Positions 28,801 to 35,714 of a stretch of DNA of 64,000 nucleotides are shown here, piece by piece. This DNA is from Alloprevotella sp. oral taxon 473 str. F0040 (GTDB taxonomy: Bacteria; Bacteroidota; Bacteroidia; Bacteroidales; Bacteroidaceae). Each line of letters starts with the position of its first letter. The first letter of the stretch is position 1. Where the stretch lies: positions 303,910 to 367,909 of the forward strand of contig NZ_KB290717.1 of assembly GCF_000318095.2 (NCBI RefSeq), read 5' to 3'. The position numbers and the translations under genes were made by a program. The notes below the pieces were generated by a model. That model saw only the letters and a list, made by a program, of their open reading frames with translations, had not been told where the DNA came from and did no database searches.

Positions 28801-29140
28801 CTATGCAACGGAGGGTACTTCACGCTATCTTTCTGAGAATGGAATCCCTAGTGTACGCGTACTTTGGCCGAGCGAGGTAGAAGCTCTCTCGCCTGATAGT
28901 GCTGAAGCTAAGTTGCCCAGAGCTTTAGATTTACTACGTGACAAGAAAGTTGAAATGGTAGTCAACATCCACAAGAACTTCTCTACTGGGGAATTGACTA
29001 ACGGTTACAAGATTCGACGTGCTGCCATTGATCACAATATCCCTCTACTCACTAATGCTCGTTTAGCTTCTGCTTTTATCTATGCTTTCACAACTACGCG
29101 AGTTGAAGATTTAGAGATTAAGAGTTGGCAAGAATTCTAA
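25889..29140 (+). CDS. carB: carbamoyl-phosphate synthase, large subunit
   Basis: 1083 aa, full length. Two homologous halves, each with a preATP-grasp domain and an ATP-grasp domain. The first half has VLLLGSGALKIGEAGEFDYS and GQTALNCG, for carboxyphosphate formation. The second has VVLGSGAYRIGSSVEFDWC and STGGQIPNNLA, for carbamoyl-phosphate formation. An oligomerisation domain lies between them, and a C-terminal MGS-like regulatory domain (LLSTGSGKNKADMLEAAHRL onward) binds effectors in homologues. No pyrimidine attenuator is visible upstream. A strong terminator follows at 29168-29215. Confidence 0.97.
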   Translation: MIDPSIKKVLLLGSGALKIGEAGEFDYSGSQALKALKEEGIDTILINPNIATVQTSEGVADQIYFLPVTPYFIERVIEKERPQGIMLAFGGQTALNCGVELYQSGVLEKYNVKVLGTPVQSIMDTEDRELFVKKLDEIDVKTIKSEAVNNIEDARRAAKTLGYPVIIRAAYALGGLGSGFCDNEEELNKLAEKAFAFSPQVLVEKSLKGWKEVEYEVVRDRFDNCITVCNMENFDPLGIHTGESIVIAPSQTLTNSEYHKLRELAIRIVRHVGIVGECNVQYAFDPESEDYRVIEVNARLSRSSALASKATGYPLAFVAAKLGLGYGLFDLKNSVTKTTAAFFEPALDYVVCKIPRWDLGKFRGVDRELGSSMKSVGEVMAIGRTFEEVIQKGLRMIGQGMHGFVENRELTIEDVEAALKAPTDKRIFVIEKAFKQGYTIEQIHDLTKIDLWFLKKLYNIYETSLALHACGNINTLDSSLLATAKRQGFTDFQIARALGMEQDMDSERASLLVREHRKRAGIVPYVKQIDTLAAEYPAQTNYLYLTYSGIAHDIRFENDKRSVVVLGSGAYRIGSSVEFDWCGVQALNTIRKEGYRSVMINYNPETVSTDYDMCDRLYFDELTFERVLDILDLEAPYGVVVSTGGQIPNNLALRLDEQRVPILGTQAKDIDNAEDREKFSAMLNRIGVDQPAWSALTSMDDINAFIKEVGFPVLVRPSYVLSGAAMNVCHNQEDLERFLTMAANVSKKHPVVVSQFLQHAKEVEMDAVAKNGEIIAYAISEHVEFAGVHSGDATIQFPPQKLYVETARRIKKISKQIARELNISGPFNIQFLARENDIKVIECNLRASRSFPFVSKVLKINLIELATRVMLGLPVEKPSKSLFDLDYVGVKASQFSFNRLQKADPVLGVDMASTGEVGCLGENANSALLKSLLSVGLRIPKKNVLLSTGSGKNKADMLEAAHRLANHGYCIYATEGTSRYLSENGIPSVRVLWPSEVEALSPDSAEAKLPRALDLLRDKKVEMVVNIHKNFSTGELTNGYKIRRAAIDHNIPLLTNARLASAFIYAFTTTRVEDLEIKSWQEF

Positions 29141-29167
29141 TACGAAAAGAGTATACAGACTAGCCGT

Positions 29168-29215
29168 AAATACAGATCCGCCTTCTGCTATTGTCAGAAG
29201 GCGGATCTTGTATTT
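29168..29215 (+). terminator. carB terminator
   Basis: GATCCGCCTTCTG pairs exactly with CAGAAGGCGGATC over a 7-nt loop (CTATTGT). The stem extends outward through AAATAC/GTATTT with a small internal mismatch. Confidence 0.8.
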
Positions 29216-29376
29216 CCACGCTAAAGAGTAGAGAGTTCTTTTAATGCATCTTTCAATTTGCTATTGTTTATGCCTAACCTCAACAACATCACGAATGTTC
29301 AAGACAATCTTATCAGCTTAATTAGCATATATCTAGCTTTCTGGGCCAGGATAGTTCTATTTCGTACTTTAGAAAA

Positions 29377-29447
29377 ACTCGAACTTCTTTAGAAAAAACT
29401 CTGAGAATTCCACTAAAATCTTGGAGATATAACTGTAAACTCTAGGA
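29377..29447. repeat. 21-bp-period array of CTCnGA cores (array C)
   Basis: Cores begin at 29377 (ACTCGAA), 29398 (ACTCTGA), 29419 (TCTTGGA) and 29439 (ACTCTAG). Steps are 21, 21 and 20. A-runs precede each core. Confidence 0.55.
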
Positions 29448-29687
29448 AAAAAATATCTATATCATAGCTGAAAATCTTGAAAAACAAGAGCGAGTGCTAA
29501 TCGCTATCCCTTAATTATGGTCTTAATAAAGGATTGTATGTCATCTAACCCTAATACTCACTTAGTTAGAAGAAGCTCTAGTATTAGCATATTCAAGAAT
29601 AAAGGAGTGAGCGAAGTGAAATACATTCTTATAAGTCACTAAAATCGCGAATTGTATTGACTTATCTTTCGAAGATTATAAATAAAC

Positions 29688-29723
29688 ATAAAGCGCATCT
29701 ATGCATAGATAGATGCGCTTTAT
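29688..29723 (-). terminator. terminator of the SPOR lipoprotein gene
   Basis: ATAAAGCGCATCTAT (29688-29702) and its exact reverse complement (29709-29723) form a 15-bp stem with a 6-nt loop, beginning 27 nt past the stop codon at 29750. Confidence 0.7.
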
Positions 29724-29749
29724 AGTCAAAAAATGACACATTAAAGTAA

Positions 29750-30247
29750 TTAACGGCCAAGAATCCAGGCTCCTGGGTACATGCCAATCAAAGTATTACG
29801 ACTTTGAACAGCTTCACCTTTTGTATCAAAAGAAGATGCGACGACGCGATACCAACCTGTATGACCGCTAATAGTTTCGTTTGTCTTTACGACACGAGCA
29901 GCCATACCACGGCTACGCAAGGAGCTCATTTGTCCTTCTGCGTTTGTTTGGTTGACAAAGCTACCTACAACAACACTGAAAGCCTTGAGAGGTTCTCCAT
30001 TAACAACAGTCACACCACCTTGGATTGTGCGAACAGGTGTAGCATCGTCGTTGTAAACAGGTTGAGTTGCAACTGGAGTCACTTGTTCTTGTGGCTGAGG
30101 TGCAATTGTCACCGTTTGAGTCGTTTTATTCTGTTCTTGTGCGCGAGCCTTTTCATATGCTTGGCGATAAGCACTTTCCTGAGATTTGCAGGCTGTGAAC
30201 ATAGCCACTGTGCATAAACTTAATGCAAGAATTACGTGATTCTTCAT
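29750..30247 (-). CDS. SPOR-domain lipoprotein
   Basis: 165 aa. Signal peptide with lipobox: MKNHVILALSLCTVAMFTAC, cysteine C20 for lipid attachment, followed by K-S. A Q/T/P-rich linker (about 40-75) leads to a C-terminal SPOR fold (AFSVVVGSFVNQTNAEGQ, GWYRVVASSF, about 88-165). SPOR domains bind denuded glycan strands at the division septum. The SPOR gene is divergent from the YtxH/holin-like operon. The 5' leader is about 150 nt. Its partner in cell division is not visible. Confidence 0.88.
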   Translation of the reverse strand: MKNHVILALSLCTVAMFTACKSQESAYRQAYEKARAQEQNKTTQTVTIAPQPQEQVTPVATQPVYNDDATPVRTIQGGVTVVNGEPLKAFSVVVGSFVNQTNAEGQMSSLRSRGMAARVVKTNETISGHTGWYRVVASSFDTKGEAVQSRNTLIGMYPGAWILGR

Positions 30248-30396
30248 GTCTGTTACTTTTATCTTTTACGTAGATTGTTATCAAAGTCCAATTTTAGAAC
30301 TCCGACTCAAAGAATTCTTGAAAACAAGAAGCAATTGACATGCCTTAATATTGCTAGTAAAGACTACTTCTTTGATTCGGAAAATTTCTATTTAGC

Positions 30397-30405
30397 GCAA
30401 ATATA
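30397..30405 (-). promoter_or_regulatory. -7 promoter element for the SPOR lipoprotein
   Basis: Minus strand reads TATATTTGC, about 150 nt before the ATG at 30247. Confidence 0.5.
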
Positions 30406-30479
30406 CAAGGAAAATGGGTAATAAGCCGTGAAGAGTACTACAAAAAACATTAAACAATGGAATTTCTGATAAATAAGTA

Positions 30480-30509
30480 TTGGAGTCTCGAGAAAAATAG
30501 GTATTTTTG
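30480..30509 (+). promoter_or_regulatory. promoter of the YtxH/holin-like operon
   Basis: TTG (30480-30482), exactly 19 nt, then TATTTTTG (30502-30509). The ATG at 30554 is 45 nt on. The only perfect -7 in this window not followed by C. Confidence 0.65.
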
Positions 30510-30553
30510 GAGCATCAAACATTTAAGTTTCTCACATTTAATACACATTCATC

Positions 30554-30760
30554 ATGAAAGGATTAAGCATTCTCGCAGCTTTTTTGGGCGGTGCAGCAGT
30601 CGGCGCTGCCTGTGGTATTCTCTTTGCTCCCGAAAAGGGTGAAGATATGCGTTCACGAATTGCAGAAGCTATTCGCAAGCGTGGCATCAGACTCAATGGT
30701 AAAGAGCTTGAGAGTTTGGTGGACGACATCGCAGAAGAACTTAGTGCCGTAACAGAATAA
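30554..30760 (+). CDS. YtxH-domain small protein
   Basis: 68 aa. The N-terminal glycine-rich hydrophobic stretch (LSILAAFLGGAAVGAACGILFAP) and the APEKGEDMR motif are the YtxH signature, with a soluble helical tail. YtxH proteins are membrane-anchored and often stress-induced; exact function unknown. First of three genes, 12 nt ahead of the next. Confidence 0.85.
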   Translation: MKGLSILAAFLGGAAVGAACGILFAPEKGEDMRSRIAEAIRKRGIRLNGKELESLVDDIAEELSAVTE

Positions 30761-30772
30761 AGCTCGAATCAC

Positions 30773-31195
30773 GTGTTTTCTAACGACCACAACGTAGAAA
30801 TAATAGCAAGACTCATCTCCAATTTGAAACGCTATGGAGAGCTACGCCTTAAAGGGATGCAGCTCGACGTCGTAAGTAAGTTGGCTTTAGTATTGACCTT
30901 GCTTGTCGTTGCTGTGGTGTTGATTGGAGTTGCTAGCATAGTTGTGCTGCTACTATCATTTGCACTAGTTTTCGCTCTAGTCCCCATAGTAGGGGGAGCC
31001 GTAGTCGCTTGTTGTGTAGTAGCCTGTCTTTTTATCCTATTAGGAGTCTTATTAGTCGCATTCCGTAAAAGCTTGCTCATCAATCCTATTGCTCGCTTTC
31101 TATCCTCTGTTTTTATAGGGGATGCACCTGAGGATGAAGAACAAGACGAATCTTCTAATGCGAAGGATGGTTCTTTTTATCAAAATAACTTTTGA
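30773..31195 (+). CDS. holin-like integral membrane protein (PF07332-type)
   Basis: 140 aa starting at GTG 30773. Two long hydrophobic segments (LALVLTLLVVAVVLIGVASI and AVVACCVVACLFILLGVLL) separated by a short turn, with a C-terminal acidic tail. The pattern fits the holin superfamily III or Holin-X group. These are common in non-phage envelope operons of Bacteroidota, and no lysis gene is nearby, so a phage origin is unlikely. An internal ATG at 30855 is possible but would drop part of the conserved N-terminus. It ends 2 nt before the next ATG. Confidence 0.7.
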   Translation: MFSNDHNVEIIARLISNLKRYGELRLKGMQLDVVSKLALVLTLLVVAVVLIGVASIVVLLLSFALVFALVPIVGGAVVACCVVACLFILLGVLLVAFRKSLLINPIARFLSSVFIGDAPEDEEQDESSNAKDGSFYQNNF

Positions 31196-31197
31196 TT

Positions 31198-31458
31198 ATG
31201 GCAGCAATCAACACCTTAGAAAAGATACGATGGGAAAGGAAGCGCGTGCAAAAAGAACTCAAGCGTTTGGAACAATCTATCGCTGAGGATTTCAACGAAC
31301 TCACAGCTCCTCCCCCAGCCTCCAATAATAAACTTGAATCGATGGTTAACTTCGCTTCTCGGGCATGGAGTATCTTTGACGGCGCAATGATGGGCTATAA
31401 GCTCTTTCACCGATTTGGGAAGGCCACTCGATTCCTTTCGAGAGGTAATCGTAAATAA
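31198..31458 (+). CDS. small conserved protein of the YtxH operon
   Basis: 86 aa from ATG 31198; a TTG at 31192 overlaps the previous stop and is less likely. A basic N-terminal helix with coiled-coil character (RWERKRVQKELKRLEQSI) is followed by a short P-rich link and a hydrophobic/basic tail. I do not recognise a named family. The operon arrangement (YtxH, holin-like, this) suggests one envelope complex. Confidence 0.65.
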   Translation: MAAINTLEKIRWERKRVQKELKRLEQSIAEDFNELTAPPPASNNKLESMVNFASRAWSIFDGAMMGYKLFHRFGKATRFLSRGNRK

Positions 31459-31464
31459 CTTATC

Positions 31465-31503
31465 AGACAGACAAGACATTATAAGTCTTGCCTGTCTTTT
31501 TTG
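31465..31503 (+). terminator. terminator of the YtxH/holin-like operon
   Basis: AGACAGACAAGAC (31465-31477) pairs with GTCTTGCCTGTCT (31485-31497) with one mismatch, followed by a T-run. Confidence 0.75.
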
Positions 31504-31656
31504 TTTATATGGGATCAGTATTTTAGATACGTTTTATCAGTATTAATTATTGCAAAACTAGGGAAAACGCGCTTAGAAGGCTTATAAATGCCTTCTATTG
31601 CGAATTAGAGCTACAAAAGAATCAGAGCTTTCTTGGGTCATATCGCGTTAAATGCG

Positions 31657-31665
31657 TAAATTTGC
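31657..31665 (+). promoter_or_regulatory. -7 promoter element for gyrA
   Basis: TAAATTTGC, with TTG 21 nt upstream at 31633-31635. An ATG at 31652 overlaps the element, so the start at 31682, 16 nt after it, is preferred. Confidence 0.65.
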
Positions 31666-31681
31666 AGCAAATACAATCGAT

Positions 31682-34285
31682 ATGATTCAAGAAACAGATA
31701 GAATTAAACAGGTGAATATTGAGGAGGAAATGAAGTCCTCATACATCGACTACTCAATGTCGGTTATAGTGAGCCGTGCTCTCCCTGATGTTCGCGATGG
31801 TTTTAAGCCTGTGCATCGTCGTATTCTATATGGCATGATGGACATGGGCATCACTCACGATAAAGCAACAAAGAAATCAGCCGCAATAGTAGGTGAGGTA
31901 TTGGGTAAGTATCACCCTCATGGCGATAGTTCTGTGTATGGTGCCTTAGTACGTATGGCACAACCTTGGGCTATGCGCTACCCTCTTGTTATAGGCCAGG
32001 GTAACTTTGGCTCAATGGATGGAGATGGTGCCGCAGCTATGCGTTATACGGAGGCGAAGATGAGTCTCGTAGGTGAGGCCATGATGCAAGATATCGAAAA
32101 GGAAACGGTGGATATGAACCGTAACTACGATAACTCACGCGATGAACCATCTGTATTGCCCACCCGCATTCCATCTTTCTTGGTAAATGGTGCAACTGGT
32201 ATCGCAGTGGGTATGGCAACCAACGTACCTACTCATAATCTAGGTGAAGTCATTGATGGCTGTGTAGCCTATATTGATAATCCAGAGATTGATGTAGATG
32301 GCCTAATGCAACACATTAAAGGGCCAGATTTCCCTACAGGTGCTTACATATTGGGGAATGCGGGCATCCGCAGTGCTTATGACACTGGTAGAGGTCGTGT
32401 TATTATTCGTGCTAAGGCCGAGATAGAGACTGGTGTGCAGCATGATAAAATTGTGATTCGTGCTGTCCCTTATGGTACGAACACAGCTGATTTAGTAAAA
32501 TCTATCGCTCAGCTTTCGAAAGAAAACCGAGTAGAGGGTATCACTAATGTGAACGATGAGTCTGACCGTGAGGGCATGCGAATTGTTGTTGACGTGAAAC
32601 GAGGTCAGAATGCAAATGTGGTGCTTAACAAACTCTACAAGATGACTGGTCTGCAAACTAGTTTTGCAGTGAATTGTATCGCGCTTGTTCCTATACCAGG
32701 AACTTCACCTGCGAAAATGCGTCCAAAATTGCTTACTCTCAAGGAATGCATTAAGCAGTTTGTAGATCATCGCCATGACGTTGTCATTCGTCGCACTCGC
32801 TTTGATTTGAGAAAAGCTCAAGAACGCCAACATATTCTTCGTGCACTTATCATAGCTTCTGATAATATTGACGAGGTTGTTGCAATCATTCGCTCTAGTC
32901 GAAACACCCAGGAAGCACAAGAACGCTTAATGTCACGCTTTGAATTAGATGAGATTCAAGCCAAGGCTATTGTTGAAATGCGTTTAGCTCAACTGACAGG
33001 TCTTCAGCAAGAAAAGCTACATGCTGAATTCGAGGAACTGGAAAAGAAGATTGCCTACTTCAATAAGATTCTTTCTGATTCAGAACTCTGCAAAAAGGTG
33101 ATTAAAGATGAACTTATTGAAGTCAAAGAAGCCTATGGTGATGAACGCAAAACTGAGATTCTACCCGACCTCTCTAACTTTAATGCAGAGGACTTCTATG
33201 CTGATGATGAAGTCGTTATTACCATCAGCCATCTTGGCTACATTAAGCGTACCCCCCTCGCAGAGTTCCGTGCTCAAGGTCGAGGTGGTGTAGGTGCAAA
33301 AGGTGGGTCTACACGAGACCAAGACTTTATTGAATACATCTACCAGGCTACGATGCATAATACCATGCTGTTCTTTACAGCTAAGGGACGCTGCTACTGG
33401 TTACGCGTATATGAAATAGAAGAAGGAACACGCCAATCGAAGGGACGTGCTATCCAAAATATGCTCAATATCGAGCCTGATGATCGTATCAATGCTTGTT
33501 TGCATATTCGCAAGCTCAAAGATGAAACCTTCTGCGAAAACCACTATGTTGTCTTTGCAACTCAAAGAGGTGTCGTGAAGAAGACGCGTTTAACGGAATA
33601 CTCTCGCCCACGCACAAATGGGGTTAATGCCATTAACATCAACGAAGATGACCGTGTAGTTAGTGTTGTACTCACTAATGGCACTGATGAACTCGTAATG
33701 GCAAATAAAAATGGCCGAGCCATCCGCTTCAATGAGAGTGTTGTTCGCACAATGGGACGTAATGCCACAGGAGTTCGTGGTATGTTGCTCGACAATGAAG
33801 CCGACGAAATTGTTGGTATGGTTTGCGTGAACGATGCAGAACGCGAAAGCATTCTTGTCGTAAGCGAACAAGGTTATGGTAAACGTAGTGCAATTGATGA
33901 CTATCGCGTTACAAACCGCGGAGGTAAAGGTGTCAGAACACTAAATATCACTGACAAGACTGGTAACGTTGTTGCTATCAAGAGCGTAACGGAAGAAGAA
34001 GATCTTATGATTATCAATAAGAGTGGAATCACGTTGCGTTTACGAGTTGCCGATATTCGTCTAGCTGGTCGTGCTACCCAAGGCGTACGTTTGATTGACC
34101 TCAAGAAACGAAATGACATCATTAGTAGTGTTTGCCAAGTTCCTTCTTCGACCGAAGAGGACGAAGAAGAAATCGAACAAGTACTCAATGAAGATTCTGA
34201 GTATACTTCAGACAACGTAACAGATACAACAGACTCTATTAATGATAGTTCAGACGGTGATGTCGTAGAAAATGCTGATATCTAA
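31682..34285 (+). CDS. gyrA: DNA gyrase subunit A
   Basis: 867 aa from ATG 31682. Breakage-reunion subunit that introduces negative supercoils with GyrB. The N-terminal IEEEMKSSYIDYSMSVIVSRA, the catalytic tyrosine Y122 in AAMRYTEAK and a C-terminal domain of GyrA-box-type propellers (FRAQGRGGVGAKGG) identify it as GyrA rather than ParC. Quinolone-region residues: S83 (wild type) and G87, where E. coli has D87. Both are numbered as in E. coli because Y122 aligns. The acidic C-terminal tail is long. An upstream ATG at 31652 is rejected because it lies in the promoter. The next gene starts 49 nt later with no terminator seen between. Confidence 0.96.
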   Translation: MIQETDRIKQVNIEEEMKSSYIDYSMSVIVSRALPDVRDGFKPVHRRILYGMMDMGITHDKATKKSAAIVGEVLGKYHPHGDSSVYGALVRMAQPWAMRYPLVIGQGNFGSMDGDGAAAMRYTEAKMSLVGEAMMQDIEKETVDMNRNYDNSRDEPSVLPTRIPSFLVNGATGIAVGMATNVPTHNLGEVIDGCVAYIDNPEIDVDGLMQHIKGPDFPTGAYILGNAGIRSAYDTGRGRVIIRAKAEIETGVQHDKIVIRAVPYGTNTADLVKSIAQLSKENRVEGITNVNDESDREGMRIVVDVKRGQNANVVLNKLYKMTGLQTSFAVNCIALVPIPGTSPAKMRPKLLTLKECIKQFVDHRHDVVIRRTRFDLRKAQERQHILRALIIASDNIDEVVAIIRSSRNTQEAQERLMSRFELDEIQAKAIVEMRLAQLTGLQQEKLHAEFEELEKKIAYFNKILSDSELCKKVIKDELIEVKEAYGDERKTEILPDLSNFNAEDFYADDEVVITISHLGYIKRTPLAEFRAQGRGGVGAKGGSTRDQDFIEYIYQATMHNTMLFFTAKGRCYWLRVYEIEEGTRQSKGRAIQNMLNIEPDDRINACLHIRKLKDETFCENHYVVFATQRGVVKKTRLTEYSRPRTNGVNAININEDDRVVSVVLTNGTDELVMANKNGRAIRFNESVVRTMGRNATGVRGMLLDNEADEIVGMVCVNDAERESILVVSEQGYGKRSAIDDYRVTNRGGKGVRTLNITDKTGNVVAIKSVTEEEDLMIINKSGITLRLRVADIRLAGRATQGVRLIDLKKRNDIISSVCQVPSSTEEDEEEIEQVLNEDSEYTSDNVTDTTDSINDSSDGDVVENADI

Positions 34286-34334
34286 ATTGTCTTCAATTAT
34301 CTAAGAATTAATTTTACAACAAAACCATTTTGCC

Positions 34335-35630
34335 ATGAAGAAAATCTTCTCATTGGCTGCTGTTGCCGCATGCTCTATGGTAAGCATGGCACAAAACAGC
34401 GTCATCAGTAAGGCGGCTTTTCTGCAAGAACAGAATAAAACAGCCGAAGCTCTTGAGGTCCTTAAGTCCTCTTTTGATAATCCCAAAACTACGAAGTTTG
34501 CGGAAATCTACAATCAGGCGGGTAAACTAGTAAGCACACAGTTCAACCCAGAATTGATGAAGGCAGCTCAAAATGAACCTCTTGACACTGCCAAATTCAT
34601 TTCTTCTTTGAATGAAATGGTGGACTATTTTACCAAGAGCTATGTTGCGGAACATACTCCAGATGCGAAAGGTAAGATGCCAAAAGTGAAATTCTCTCCT
34701 GAAAATACTCGTGTGTTGTTAGGGTGTCAAGATTATTTCTTCTATGCAGGTATCTTTCTAAATCAGAATCGTGACAAAGCAGGAGCTTACGAATACTTCA
34801 ATAAGCATCTACAATTCGTCAATAATCCTGCATTGGCCGATAAACGTGACTCACTTATTCAAGCAAAGGCCCAGAACTATGCTCAAGCCAGCTATTACTG
34901 CAGTATGTTGGCTTATGAAATGAAGAAATGGGATGATGTTCTTCGCCAAACCCAAGAACTCTTGCATAAAAAGGAGTTACTAGCCGAAGCAAAGATTCCA
35001 GTTCGCGATCTATATTTGATGCGATTTGAAGCCAATCTTACTGGTAAGAAGGACACTTTGGCTTATGTCAATGATTTGAAGCATGCCATTGACAACATCG
35101 AAGACAATCAAGCTTTCATGGAAAGTCTTGTAGCAGTCTACAATGAAAAGAATGATGTTAAGTCTGCAGAGGAAACAGCTAACGAAATGGTTGCTAAAAA
35201 TCCTCAAAGTAAATCAGCTTGGTTTATCAAGGGATACGTTGACATGAATCTTAAGCATGATTATGCAGCAGCTCGTAATGCGTTTGATAAAGCCTTAGAG
35301 CTTGACCCTAACTATCTAGAAGCGATGGCTAACAAAGCTTATTGCTACATCAATGAAGTCGTTACCAAACGCCAAAATGGAGGGTACAAGTATGCCGGTA
35401 GCAACTTGGATCGCGTCAAAGGCCAGAAGGCAGTAGATCTTTACAATAAAGAGCTAAAAGAAATTCGTGGTTACTTCGAAAAGGCTTTACCTTTGATGGA
35501 GAAAGTACGTGAATTGGCTCCCGAACGTAGTCGCCTTTGGGCTTCAGCCTTGGAACAAATTTACTCTAACCTCAACCAGAAAGCCAAGGCAGAGGAAATG
35601 GAGAACATTATGCGCCAGGGTTTGCACTAA
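34335..35630 (+). CDS. exported TPR-repeat protein 1
   Basis: 431 aa with signal peptide MKKIFSLAAVAACSMVSMAQ (cut near 20). The rest is helical, with at least one clear TPR-like unit (AWFIKGYVDMNLKHDYAAARNA and FDKALELDPNYLEAMANKAY, about 295-345). TPR proteins act as scaffolds; partner unknown. It may be read through from gyrA, 49 nt upstream. It is a paralogue of the next gene: both carry a DTAxF followed by a helical segment after the signal peptide. A terminator follows at 35660-35693. Confidence 0.75.
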   Translation: MKKIFSLAAVAACSMVSMAQNSVISKAAFLQEQNKTAEALEVLKSSFDNPKTTKFAEIYNQAGKLVSTQFNPELMKAAQNEPLDTAKFISSLNEMVDYFTKSYVAEHTPDAKGKMPKVKFSPENTRVLLGCQDYFFYAGIFLNQNRDKAGAYEYFNKHLQFVNNPALADKRDSLIQAKAQNYAQASYYCSMLAYEMKKWDDVLRQTQELLHKKELLAEAKIPVRDLYLMRFEANLTGKKDTLAYVNDLKHAIDNIEDNQAFMESLVAVYNEKNDVKSAEETANEMVAKNPQSKSAWFIKGYVDMNLKHDYAAARNAFDKALELDPNYLEAMANKAYCYINEVVTKRQNGGYKYAGSNLDRVKGQKAVDLYNKELKEIRGYFEKALPLMEKVRELAPERSRLWASALEQIYSNLNQKAKAEEMENIMRQGLH

Positions 35631-35659
35631 TTCCTTCTCATAAATTCAAAATCATGATG

Positions 35660-35693
35660 CAGAGGCGCAACAGTGAGTTGCGTCTCTGTTTTT
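35660..35693 (+). terminator. terminator after TPR protein 1
   Basis: CAGAGGCGCAAC (35660-35671) pairs with GTTGCGTCTCTG (35677-35688) over a 5-nt loop (one G-T pair), then TTTTT. A GTG at 35673 lies inside the loop and is rejected as a start for the next gene. Confidence 0.75.
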
Positions 35694-35714
35694 CCACAAT
35701 TAAGACTAGACCCT

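Larger units (their letters stand above)
29141..29749. other. non-coding gap between carB and the SPOR lipoprotein
   Basis: About 600 bases. It contains the carB terminator, a 21-bp-period repeat array (29377-29447) and the terminator of the SPOR gene (29688-29723). A small GAG/CTC-rich stretch around 29570-29640 has no recognised function. Confidence 0.6.
30248..30553. other. gap with divergent promoters
   Basis: Contains the SPOR promoter element (30397-30405, minus) and the YtxH operon promoter (30480-30509, plus). I see no gene here. Confidence 0.55.

Noticed and set aside
30773..31195. Prophage lysis holin
   Set aside because: There are no endolysin, spanin or structural phage genes nearby. 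Holin-like proteins of this type are common in Bacteroidota chromosomes outside phages.
31916..31942. Quinolone-resistance mutation in GyrA
   Set aside because: S83 is the susceptible residue. G87 differs from E. coli D87, but this position varies naturally among Bacteroidales.
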